From CAZTZL01 sp964617625 (GTDB lineage: Bacteria > Zhuqueibacterota > QNDG01 > DSAB01): 41,030 nucleotides of DNA. The position numbers and the translations under genes are program-made. The notes below the pieces were generated by a model, which worked only from the letters and a program-made list of their open reading frames with translations, had not been told where the DNA came from and made no database searches. Shown here piece after piece: positions 34,556-41,030 of the stretch; position 1 is the stretch's first letter, and each line of letters begins with the position of its first letter. The stretch lies in NCBI GenBank assembly GCA_964617625.1, contig CAZTZL010000025.1, positions 1-41,030 on the forward strand. The letters are read 5' to 3'.

Positions 34556-35086
34556 ATGGGTGGGGATGATTCATTAATTACAGTAGGTAGAATTTTACGT
34601 CCCCATGGTATTCGGGGAGAAGTAAAAGTCGTTCCATCTACGGACTGGCCTGATCGATATAATGAATTGAGTTCACTCTGTCTGGCCCTGCCGGACGGTG
34701 AGAAAAAATGGATAAAAATTGAACAGGTCAGGGTGCAGCAAAACAGTGTTATTCTCAAACTTTCGGGTTTCGAAAACAGAAGTCAAGCCGATACTTTGAG
34801 AAGCGTTGAAATTTGTGTCAGAGAGAAAGAATTGCCCTCTTTACCAGAAGGGCATTATTATATCCACGATCTTGTGGGAATGAATGTCAGGACTGTTCTT
34901 GGGAAAATAATCGGATCCGTTATTGATGTGATTCAAATGCCCGCGCAGGATATTTATATTGTCGACGCGGACGGTAAAGAGATCATGATCCCTGCAGTGA
35001 AAGAATTTATCAAACGGATCGATATACAGAAAAGGGAAATATGGATAGATCCCATCGAAGGATTGATAGATACAGATGAAGATTGA
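34556..35086 (+). CDS. rimM: Ribosome maturation factor RimM
   Basis: Assists 30S subunit assembly by binding S19. The N-terminal barrel begins ITVGRILRPHGIRGEVKV, the family signature, and the C-terminal PRC-barrel part includes YYIHDLVGMNV and MIPAVKEFIK. I chose the ATG at 34556 with GAG eight bases upstream; a GTG three codons earlier (34547) is also in frame. The 3' end overlaps trmD by 11 bases. Length (176 residues) is normal. Confidence 0.93.
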   Translation: MGGDDSLITVGRILRPHGIRGEVKVVPSTDWPDRYNELSSLCLALPDGEKKWIKIEQVRVQQNSVILKLSGFENRSQADTLRSVEICVREKELPSLPEGHYYIHDLVGMNVRTVLGKIIGSVIDVIQMPAQDIYIVDADGKEIMIPAVKEFIKRIDIQKREIWIDPIEGLIDTDED

Positions 35087-35771
35087 TGTCATCACACCCT
35101 TTCCTGAAATGTTAAACGGATTTTTCCAGGAGTCCATGCTGAAAAGGGCTCAGGAAAAAGAAATCGTTGCAATCAAATTGTGGGATCTCAGAGAATTTAC
35201 GACAGACAAACATAAAACAGTTGACGATTACCCGTTTGGCGGCGGTGCGGGTATGATCCTGAAACCGGAGCCTTTTTTCCGTGTAATGGATCGGATATTA
35301 AAAAAAAGGACAAAAATTTCTCCCAAGGTGATTTTAATGACACCGCAGGGAGAACGGTTTACTCAAGATCGAGCGATATCATTGACAAAAGAAAACCATC
35401 TTGTTTTTTTATGCGGGCATTACCGGGGAGTGGACCAACGGGTGATTGAAAAGTATGTAACCGATGAGATTTCAATTGGAGATTATATTTTGACAGGTGG
35501 TGAACTGGCCTCAAGTGTTGTGATCGACGCAGTTGTGCGGTTGCTGCCGGGAGTACTGGGCGATTTTAGTTCGGCAGAAGGGGATTCTTTTCACAGCGGC
35601 CAATTGGACCATCCCCATTATACACGTCCGGCAGAGTTTTGCGGGATGAAAGTTCCGGATATATTGTTATCCGGTCATCATGCAAAGATCGGATTGTGGA
35701 AAAAAGAACAGTCCGAAAAAAATACACGAGAGAGAAGACCGGATCTGTTAAAAAAGAAGAAAGTTAAATAA
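35076..35771 (+). CDS. trmD: tRNA (guanine(37)-N(1))-methyltransferase TrmD
   Basis: SPOUT-family enzyme that methylates G37 of tRNAs to prevent frameshifting. Motifs are DDYPFGGGAGMILKPEP, LCGHYRGVDQRV, the trefoil-knot SAM site ISIGDYILTGGELAS, and DHPHYTRPAEF. The 231-residue length is standard. It overlaps rimM and is followed by rplS after 41 bases. Confidence 0.96.
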   Translation: MKIDVITPFPEMLNGFFQESMLKRAQEKEIVAIKLWDLREFTTDKHKTVDDYPFGGGAGMILKPEPFFRVMDRILKKRTKISPKVILMTPQGERFTQDRAISLTKENHLVFLCGHYRGVDQRVIEKYVTDEISIGDYILTGGELASSVVIDAVVRLLPGVLGDFSSAEGDSFHSGQLDHPHYTRPAEFCGMKVPDILLSGHHAKIGLWKKEQSEKNTRERRPDLLKKKKVK

Positions 35772-35812
35772 ACTACTCATTTATATAAAAGATCGACCAG
35801 GAGGATTGTTGA

Positions 35813-36154
35813 ATGGACCCATTGAATTTGGTAGTTGCCGATCAGATTAAAAAAGAAATACCTGATTTTAAAGCGGGTGATGATGTTGCTGTTCATTTGA
35901 AAGTGATTGAAGGGGATAAAGAGCGCATTCAAGTTTACCGCGGTCTGGTCATTCAAAAACGGGGCAGCGGCGTGAACAAAACATTTACTGTCCGTAAAAT
36001 TTCCGGCGGTGTGGGAGTGGAAAGGGTATTTCCTCTTTACTCTCCCCGTATTTCGAAAATTGAAAGAATACGACAGGGGAAAGTCCGCCAGGGCAAGCTC
36101 TTCTATATTCGAAAGCTTAAAGGGAAAGCCGCAAGGATTGAAGAAATACGATAA
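35813..36154 (+). CDS. rplS: 50S ribosomal protein L19
   Basis: Protein at the 30S-50S interface. The sequence is full length (113 residues) with IPDFKAGDDVAVHLKVIEG, VYRGLVIQKRGSGVNKTFTVRK and the C-terminal KIERIRQGKVRQGKLFYIR. AGGAGG lies upstream of the ATG. It is the last gene of the operon and is followed by a clear terminator at 36178. Confidence 0.97.
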   Translation: MDPLNLVVADQIKKEIPDFKAGDDVAVHLKVIEGDKERIQVYRGLVIQKRGSGVNKTFTVRKISGGVGVERVFPLYSPRISKIERIRQGKVRQGKLFYIRKLKGKAARIEEIR

Positions 36155-36177
36155 CAATTTAATCGGCAGATAGACAT

Positions 36178-36214
36178 AAAGGCTGCAGCGTCAATTGATT
36201 GCTGGGCCTTTTTT
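36178..36214 (+). terminator. Intrinsic terminator of the ffh-rplS operon
   Basis: AAAGGC (36178-36183) pairs with GCCTTT (36206-36211), with CAGC (36186-36189) and GCTG (36201-36204) forming an upper stem over the loop around TCAATTGA. A run of six T (36209-36214) follows. It begins 24 bases after the rplS stop. Confidence 0.8.
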
Positions 36215-36275
36215 GTTTTGGTATTACAAGTAAATTTTTTACATAAATAATGAAAAATATTTTTTTTCACTAAGC

Positions 36276-36434
36276 TTGAAATACGAAACACGAAATCAGA
36301 AACAAATTCAAAACTCGAATGTTTAAATAGAAAATGTTACCCAGAATGATCAGACACAATTGGCTCTGAACTTTTGAAATTCTGATTTCGGTCATTCGGA
36401 GTTGTTTCGTATTTCGGATTTTCATATTTGAATT
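36276..36434. repeat. Imperfect inverted-repeat element C
   Basis: Left-arm GAAATACGAAACA (36278-36290) is exactly complementary to 36403-36415, and CGAAATCAGAA (36291-36301) to 36380-36390. Further CGAATG and TTCAAA units also match in inverted orientation. It fills most of the 314-base spacer between rplS and the sirtuin gene (36155-36468). The design, arm length and A-rich left arm match elements A and B. No gene is seen within it. Confidence 0.65.
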
Positions 36435-36468
36435 TATTCAAATGCATAGTTGATTTTTGATTTTGTGA

Positions 36469-37212
36469 ATGGATATGTTTTCGGACAAACTCATCAAAAA
36501 ATTAAAGCAATCGAAAAAGGTAGCCGTGCTCACGGGGGCGGGCATTTCTGCAGAGAGCGGCGTACCGACGTTTCGCGGAGAAGAGGGTTTATGGAAAAAG
36601 TATAAATCCGAAGAGCTGGCCAATTTCGATGCGTTTATACGTAATCCCGAACTGGTCTGGGAATGGTACACTTTCAGGAAGAAATTGATCGATGAAGTTC
36701 ATCCCAATCCCGGGCACATTGCCCTTTCCAAAATGGAACAACACTATCCCGAATTTACACTAATTACACAAAATGTGGATGGGCTGCACTGGAAAGCGGG
36801 GAATCGGAATATACTCGAACTTCACGGGAATATTATGCGGAGCCGCTGTGTTGACTGCGGAACAGGCAGCAACAGTATCGGGATGAAAGGTATGAGCGAG
36901 TTGCCCAGATGTGCGTGCGGCGGATTGATGCGGCCCGATGTGGTCTGGTTTGGAGAATTACTGCCCCAGGAGATATTGATCAAGGCTTTTCGCGCAGCTG
37001 AAAATTGCGATCTGTTTTTCACTGTCGGCACGTCCGCTGTGGTGCAGCCTGCCGCTTCATTGCCTGTCACAGCAAAGGAGTACGGTGCGTTTGTGGTGGA
37101 AATCAATACCGAACCGACTGTCATCTCACACCACGCAGATGAAACACTGATCGGGCCGTCCGGAGAGATCCTTCCCAAATTATTACAATGTGCCTGGGAG
37201 GGAGAAATTTAA
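36469..37212 (+). CDS. cobB: NAD-dependent protein deacylase (sirtuin, CobB-like)
   Basis: Removes acyl groups from lysine using NAD+. Motifs are GAGISAESGVPTFRG, TQNVDGLH, the catalytic His119 in ELHG, and a zinc site from CVDCG and CACGG. The pair Tyr67 and Arg70 in WEWYTFRK matches the YxxR signature of SIRT5-type and CobB enzymes, which bind succinyl or malonyl lysine, so desuccinylase activity is likely in addition to deacetylation. The 247-residue length is normal. Two ATG codons, 36469 and 36475, are possible. It is eight bases upstream of uvrC. Confidence 0.92.
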   Translation: MDMFSDKLIKKLKQSKKVAVLTGAGISAESGVPTFRGEEGLWKKYKSEELANFDAFIRNPELVWEWYTFRKKLIDEVHPNPGHIALSKMEQHYPEFTLITQNVDGLHWKAGNRNILELHGNIMRSRCVDCGTGSNSIGMKGMSELPRCACGGLMRPDVVWFGELLPQEILIKAFRAAENCDLFFTVGTSAVVQPAASLPVTAKEYGAFVVEINTEPTVISHHADETLIGPSGEILPKLLQCAWEGEI

Positions 37213-37219
37213 AATCAGT

Positions 37220-39043
37220 ATGATTGCATCAAAACTTAAAAATGTGCCAGCCAAGCCAGGCATCTATCTGTTAAAGGATAGAAACAATAAAATATTATAT
37301 GTCGGCAAAGCGCGGATACTTCGCAACCGGCTCCGGTCTCATTTCGGTGCGGCAATGGCAAACGATCCAAAGCACATTCTGATGATGAAAAAGGTGGTTG
37401 ATTTTGAGACCATCGTGACCGATTCCGAAATAGAGGCCCTGATTCTCGAGGCCAATCTGATCAAGGAGCATTATCCCAGATACAACGTTAATCTCAAGGA
37501 TGATAAAAGTTATCCCTACATTCGCGTCACAAACGAACCATACCCCCGGATTTTTATCACACGGAAAATGATACGGGACGGATCTCGATATTTCGGCCCC
37601 TATACCGATGTGAGCAGGATCCGGCAGCTCATGGCGGCGGTTCGGCGGATTTTTCCTGTCCGGTCGTGCCGTCTTAAAATCGATGAAGAGAGTATTCAAA
37701 CTAAAAAACACCACGTCTGTCTGGACTATCATATCGGACGCTGCCAGGGCCCATGCGAGGGACTGGTCAGTCGGGAAGAATATTTTCAGACTATCAGCCA
37801 GGTGGTCGATTTTATCAACGGGAAAAATGTTCATCTGATATCCGACCTGACCGGACGAATGGAATCCTTGTCCGATGAGAAGCGGTATGAAGAGGCCTCC
37901 CGGATTCGAGATGAGATTCAAAGTATCGAAGCTTTTCAATCCAGACAAAAAGTTGTGGACACCATACAGGTGAACCGCGATATTGTCAGTCTTGCGATTG
38001 AAGAAGAGGATGCCTGCGGCGTGGTATTCGACGTACGGGATGGGAAAATTACGAATCGTCATCATTTTTATTTAAGCGGCGTGGAAGGCCTTTCCAAATC
38101 CGAAGTGCTGACTTCGTTTATCAAACAGTATTATTACAGAACAGATTATATTCCGGATGAAATCCTGTTTCCGTTTCGTTTATACGATGCGGAAATTGTT
38201 CAGGCGTGGCTTGACCGGAAAAAGCAGCATCATGTTCGGTTTGGTTTTCCCCAAAAAGGGAAAAAATCCAAATTGATAGAGATGTGCACCCAAAATGCGA
38301 AACTTCTTTTGAACGAACTGTTATTTCAAAAATCCCAAACCGAAGATTGGATCGCGCCGTCTGTGAAGGCGCTTCAAAAAGATTTGCATCTGGACAAAGC
38401 GCCGAAACGGATCGAAGCCTTTGATATTTCAAATATCTCCGGAACCGACGCCGTGGGTTCTCTTGTCGTATTCGAGAATGGGAAGTCGAAGAAGAGTGGG
38501 TATCGCAAATTTAAAATCAGAAATGTCAATGGAATTGACGATTTTGCCATGATGGCCGAAGTGATCCAACGAAGATATTCCCGGCTCTTAAAAGATGGAG
38601 AAGCTTTTCCCGATCTCATATTGGTGGATGGAGGGAAAGGTCAGCTCTCTTCTGCGCTCTCCGCTTTAAAGGAATTGGAGATTGCGGATCAGCCGATCAT
38701 CGGTTTGGCCAAACGGCTGGAAGAAGTTTTCATTCCCGGGATTTCGGACGCGCAGACTTTGCCAAAAAATTCATCCAGTTTGAGATTGCTTCAGCAGATC
38801 CGTGACGAGGCGCACCGGTTTGCCGTGACATTTCACAGACAGCGGCGGGGAAAACGGATGGTGAAATCTCTGCTTGACGATATTCCCGGTATCGGAGTAA
38901 AAAGACGGAATGCCTTGCTCAAAACATTCGGATCGATCGACGGAATCCGAAAGGCTTCGGTTGAAGAAATTGCACGTGTGAAAGGAATGAATCGTAATGC
39001 AGCGGAGCATGTGATTCGTGAGTTGAATAAAAAGGATGATTAG
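37220..39043 (+). CDS. uvrC: Excinuclease ABC subunit C (UvrC)
   Basis: Makes both incisions in nucleotide excision repair. The N-terminal GIY-YIG nuclease starts with GIYLLKDRNNKILYVGKA, and the Cys-rich CLDYHIGRCQGPCEG follows. The UVR motif for UvrB contact lies near DEKRYEEASRIRDEIQ. The RNase H-like second nuclease contains ISGTDAVGSLVVF and LVDGGKGQLSSA, and a helix-hairpin-helix pair ends the protein (IPGIGVKRRNALLKTFGS). I chose the ATG at 37220, which lies after the sirtuin stop and gives 607 residues; a GTG at 37190 is in frame inside the sirtuin gene. Confidence 0.95.
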   Translation: MIASKLKNVPAKPGIYLLKDRNNKILYVGKARILRNRLRSHFGAAMANDPKHILMMKKVVDFETIVTDSEIEALILEANLIKEHYPRYNVNLKDDKSYPYIRVTNEPYPRIFITRKMIRDGSRYFGPYTDVSRIRQLMAAVRRIFPVRSCRLKIDEESIQTKKHHVCLDYHIGRCQGPCEGLVSREEYFQTISQVVDFINGKNVHLISDLTGRMESLSDEKRYEEASRIRDEIQSIEAFQSRQKVVDTIQVNRDIVSLAIEEEDACGVVFDVRDGKITNRHHFYLSGVEGLSKSEVLTSFIKQYYYRTDYIPDEILFPFRLYDAEIVQAWLDRKKQHHVRFGFPQKGKKSKLIEMCTQNAKLLLNELLFQKSQTEDWIAPSVKALQKDLHLDKAPKRIEAFDISNISGTDAVGSLVVFENGKSKKSGYRKFKIRNVNGIDDFAMMAEVIQRRYSRLLKDGEAFPDLILVDGGKGQLSSALSALKELEIADQPIIGLAKRLEEVFIPGISDAQTLPKNSSSLRLLQQIRDEAHRFAVTFHRQRRGKRMVKSLLDDIPGIGVKRRNALLKTFGSIDGIRKASVEEIARVKGMNRNAAEHVIRELNKKDD

Positions 39044-39046
39044 AAT

Positions 39047-39130
39047 CCCCTTCCTCATCCCAAAGATCGGGACGAGGTTCTCACTTGATAGGGGAACCCC
39101 TTCCTCAGCTTGCGCTGAGGTCCCCCTTGG
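39047..39130. repeat. Left direct repeat of the DUF559 unit
   Basis: This roughly 84-base sequence recurs at 39575-39660. It contains an imperfect hairpin CCTCATCCC/GGGACGAGG and a hairpin CCTCAGC-TTGC-GCTGAGG. The last 28 bases (39102-39129) are identical in both copies, while the first 30 or so match at 23 of 30 positions. It begins three bases after the uvrC stop codon. Confidence 0.8.
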
Positions 39131-39158
39131 CAGGGTGAAATTTCACAATTATTTAAGT

Positions 39159-39174
39159 CCCCCTGATAAGGGGG
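39159..39174 (+). repeat. CCCCCT-GATA-AGGGGG hairpin before the DUF559 gene
   Basis: Six-base perfect stem with a GATA loop, 24 bases before the DUF559 start codon. A near-identical hairpin (CCCCCTT-GAA-AAGGGGG, 39652-39668) lies after the gene. Both are preceded by GT and followed by AT, so they are parts of the same repeated unit. Confidence 0.7.
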
Positions 39175-39197
39175 ATTTAGGGGGTCTCAAATAAGAT

Positions 39198-39617
39198 ATG
39201 TCACAAAAACTTCCATACATTCCATATGACAAAAGACTGGTTGAAAAAGCCCGCGAAAACCGAAAAAATCCAACACCAGCCGAGAAAAAAATATGGTTTG
39301 AGGTTTTGAGAAACAAGGCTTTCCAAAACTTAAAATTCACAAGGCAAAAACCTTTGGATTACTTCATTGTCGATTTCTATTGTTCGAAGCTTTTGCTTGT
39401 CGTTGAGATCGATGGAGATTCTCATGCGGAACAGGAGGCGTATGACAGGCAGCGGACAGAAAGATTGGGTCGTTACGGGATCACGGTGGTTCGATATACC
39501 AATATTGAGGTCATGAAAAATTTGGAAGGGGTGTATGAAGATTTGCAGGAGAAAGTGAAGAAATTGAGAAAGAACCCCCTTCATCGTTCAATAGTTCGGA
39601 ACGAGGTTCCCCCTTGA
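39198..39617 (+). CDS. DUF559 (Vsr-like PD-(D/E)XK) endonuclease-domain protein
   Basis: A 139-residue protein with the DUF559 signature: PTPAEKKIWFEVLRNK, then FTRQKPLDYFIVDFYC and LLLVVEIDGDSH. Asp59 and the Glu70-x-Asp72 pair are the expected metal ligands of a nuclease of the very-short-patch-repair fold. QRTERLGRYGITVVRY continues the motif. The last roughly 13 residues (from PLHRS onward) and the TGA stop are encoded by the right direct repeat, so the gene and repeat are one unit. It stands alone, without a partner methylase or helicase. It lies between uvrC and a heptose gene, neither of which suggests a functional link. Nuclease activity and DNA target are inferred from the fold. Confidence 0.85.
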   Translation: MSQKLPYIPYDKRLVEKARENRKNPTPAEKKIWFEVLRNKAFQNLKFTRQKPLDYFIVDFYCSKLLLVVEIDGDSHAEQEAYDRQRTERLGRYGITVVRYTNIEVMKNLEGVYEDLQEKVKKLRKNPLHRSIVRNEVPP

Positions 39618-39700
39618 TCGGGGAAACCCCCTCCTCAGCTTGCGCTGAGGTCCCCCTTGAAAAGGGGGATAACCCGTTCCGGCTTTGCTGAGGTCCCGTT
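39575..39700. repeat. Right direct repeat of the DUF559 unit plus decayed copies
   Basis: Positions 39575-39660 repeat the left flank, and 39652-39668 repeats the CCCCCT hairpin. A degraded third copy (GGCTTTGCTGAGGTCCC) lies at about 39680-39697, and a further echo reading ATCCC...ATCGGGGATCCCC lies at about 39720-39743. The spacer to the next gene (39618-39819) holds nothing else recognisable. Confidence 0.75.
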
Positions 39701-39819
39701 TAAAAAGAGCGAAACCCTCTATCCCAACAAAATCGGGGATCCCCATTTGCAGTGGGAATTCCAGTCCTGTTTAAAAAAGTATTTGAATTTTTTATGAAGT
39801 GTGTTACATTGGTATCAAG

Positions 39820-40902
39820 ATGATCCACGATAAAATCAAATCCCGAAAACAATTGTTAAAGATCTGCGTTGCACTTCACAAGGAGAACAAGACCATCGGT
39901 TTTACTTCCGGTGCGTTTGATCTGATCCATGCCGGTCATGCTGATTATCTTGAAAAAGCAAAAGCGTTTTGTGATATCCTTGTCGTCGGCGTGAATTCCG
40001 ACCAATCCGTTAAAAAATACAAAGGCCCGGACCGCCCTATCATAAATGAAGAACAACGGATAAAATTGGTTGCCGCTCTTGAATCTGTGGATTATGTTTT
40101 TCTCTTTGATGAGCGGAGAAACAATCAAAATATCGAACTATTAAAACCGGATTTCTATATCAAAGCCGGAGATTATTCCTCCGATACATTAACTTCCAAG
40201 GAAATCGTCGAATCATATGGCGGAGAAGTCAAGATAATCCCAATTCAGGAATCTATTTCCACTACAGCGATTATTAGAAAAGCGGGCCAATTGTCCGGTG
40301 AATCCGGTGAACATGTTGTCATGAAAGTAGGAGCCGTTCATATCAAAAGACAGCCGTTAAAATCTTCTCCGGCCATTTTCCTGGATCGGGACGGAACGAT
40401 AAACGAAGAAATTCTCTATCTCCACGATCCCGGGAAATTCAAATTGCTTCCTAATGCAATAGAGGGAATTAAAAAATTTTCGGATATGGGATACCGCATT
40501 GTCATTGTGAGCAATCAACCCGGCATCGGGATGGGATATTTCAGTGAAGAAGATTTTTACAAAGTGAACCGTGAAATGCTGAGCCATTTTTCCAAAGAAA
40601 ATATATTGGTCGATAAAATCTATTTTTGTCCCCACAGCAAATCCGAAAAATGTTCCTGCAGAAAACCGGAACAGGCGTTGATCAAACGAGCAAAAGAAGA
40701 ATTGAATATTGATATCCAAAACAGCTTTTTCATTGGCGATAAAACTTCCGATATGGAAACAGGAAAGCGAGCGGGTATGAGAACCATACTTGTGAAAACC
40801 GGATTTCAGGGGAGAGACGATGAATTTGCAGGTGAGCCGGATTACCGTGCAGATGATCTCCTGGATGCGGCCAATTATATTTTGCGGTTGGAGAGATTAT
40901 AG
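39820..40902 (+). CDS. Fusion of HldE-type nucleotidyltransferase and GmhB-type heptose bisphosphatase
   Basis: The N-terminal domain (about residues 1-145) is an RfaE2/HldE-C cytidylyltransferase-family enzyme. It has SGAFDLIHAGHADYL (HxGH at 37-40) and ISTTAIIRK, and would activate heptose phosphate to the nucleotide sugar. The C-terminal domain (about 183-360) is a HAD phosphatase of the GmhB type. It has FLDRDGT (Asp189 nucleophile, Asp191), VSNQPG, the zinc-site CPHSKSEKCSCRKP and FIGDKTSDM. GmhB removes the C7 phosphate of heptose bisphosphate before nucleotide transfer, so the fusion joins consecutive steps of ADP-heptose synthesis for LPS core. No kinase domain or gmhA is in the window. 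I chose the ATG at 39820; a GTG at 39799 is in frame. Confidence 0.88.
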   Translation: MIHDKIKSRKQLLKICVALHKENKTIGFTSGAFDLIHAGHADYLEKAKAFCDILVVGVNSDQSVKKYKGPDRPIINEEQRIKLVAALESVDYVFLFDERRNNQNIELLKPDFYIKAGDYSSDTLTSKEIVESYGGEVKIIPIQESISTTAIIRKAGQLSGESGEHVVMKVGAVHIKRQPLKSSPAIFLDRDGTINEEILYLHDPGKFKLLPNAIEGIKKFSDMGYRIVIVSNQPGIGMGYFSEEDFYKVNREMLSHFSKENILVDKIYFCPHSKSEKCSCRKPEQALIKRAKEELNIDIQNSFFIGDKTSDMETGKRAGMRTILVKTGFQGRDDEFAGEPDYRADDLLDAANYILRLERL

Positions 40903-40950
40903 ATCAGAAATTTCCTTTTAAGAATGAACATTCGTTATGCTAATTTTAAC

Positions 40951-40979
40951 TTGACATTATATTTCTTTTTGATTAATTT
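40951..40979 (+). promoter_or_regulatory. Predicted promoter near the right window edge
   Basis: TTGACA (40951-40956) followed after 17 bases by TAATTT (40974-40979), in a 128-base A/T-rich region after the heptose fusion gene. It would drive a gene beyond the window. Confidence 0.45.
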
Positions 40980-41030
40980 TTTAATATTGTTACCTTTAAT
41001 ATAATTTTCATTTTATTGTTTTAAGTAAAA

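Larger units (their letters stand above)
39047..39700 (+). mobile_element. Putative repeat-flanked DUF559 mobile unit
   Basis: One nuclease-domain gene is enclosed by long direct repeats of about 84 bases that contain hairpins. This resembles a homing or insertion unit carrying its own endonuclease. No transposase, terminal inverted repeat or target-site duplication was recognised, so mobility is inference from the layout. Confidence 0.45.

Noticed and set aside
37190..37219. Earlier GTG start for uvrC
   Set aside because: It lies within the sirtuin gene and adds ten residues not resembling the UvrC N-terminus; the ATG at 37220 gives the conserved start.
39047..39700. A CRISPR-like array suggested by repeated hairpins
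   Set aside because: Repeats are long, few and unevenly spaced, enclose a gene, and there are no regular spacers or cas genes.

Overview
The window looks like a fragment of a metagenome-assembled or draft genome from a diderm (Gram-negative type) bacterium. It carries a complete division and cell-wall (dcw) cluster with a MurE that has the meso-diaminopimelate signature DNPR. It also has LapA/LapB-type lipopolysaccharide assembly genes, an ADP-heptose biosynthesis fusion protein and a lipoprotein esterase. Several genes start with TTG (rsmH, murG, rpsP and a radical SAM gene). The S16 protein has a long Lys/Glu-rich tail, and intergenic regions hold A/T-rich inverted repeats. These features would fit a lineage near the FCB or KSB1-like candidate phyla, but that placement is inference; no rRNA gene is present. 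A 100-N scaffold gap inside murG confirms draft status.

Layout. 1-1900: a secreted type-B carboxylesterase flanked by two copies of a nested-hairpin repeat. 1915-5569 (minus strand): miaB, lapA, lapB and a TPR/SPOR protein, transcribed away from the dcw cluster. 5643-5740: a predicted promoter and a six-unit, 10-bp-period repeat that is probably the MraZ operator. 5754-23806: mraZ, rsmH, ftsL, ftsI, murE, murF, mraY, murD, ftsW, murG, a degenerate receiver-domain gene, murC, murB, ftsQ, ftsA, ftsZ. No ddl lies in the usual place between murB and ftsQ. 23839-27416: a radical SAM protein, a secreted DUF1028-TPR protein and a membrane protein. 27601-27708: an isolated 35-codon lysine-rich gene with its own promoter and ribosome binding site.

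27748-30773 (minus): a saccharopine-dehydrogenase-like enzyme, a NodB-type deacetylase and a membrane glycosyltransferase. 31129-31731 (minus): a multi-zinc-ribbon protein. 32057-36154: the classical ffh-rpsP-khpA-rimM-trmD-rplS translation operon, ended by a terminator. 36469-39043: a sirtuin and uvrC. 39047-39700: a DUF559 (Vsr-like) nuclease gene enclosed by about 84-bp direct repeats, which looks like a small mobile unit. 39820-40902: an HldE-type nucleotidyltransferase fused to a GmhB phosphatase.

How the genes fit together. Most of the window builds the envelope and septum: lipid II precursors (MurB-G, MraY), septal synthase (FtsW/FtsI), divisome (FtsL/Q/A/Z), LPS control (LapA/LapB), glycan-binding SPOR protein and heptose supply. 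The most unusual items are the repeat-flanked DUF559 gene, the phosphorylation-dead receiver inside the dcw cluster, the lysine-rich microprotein, the decamer array before mraZ, and two families of structured intergenic repeats.
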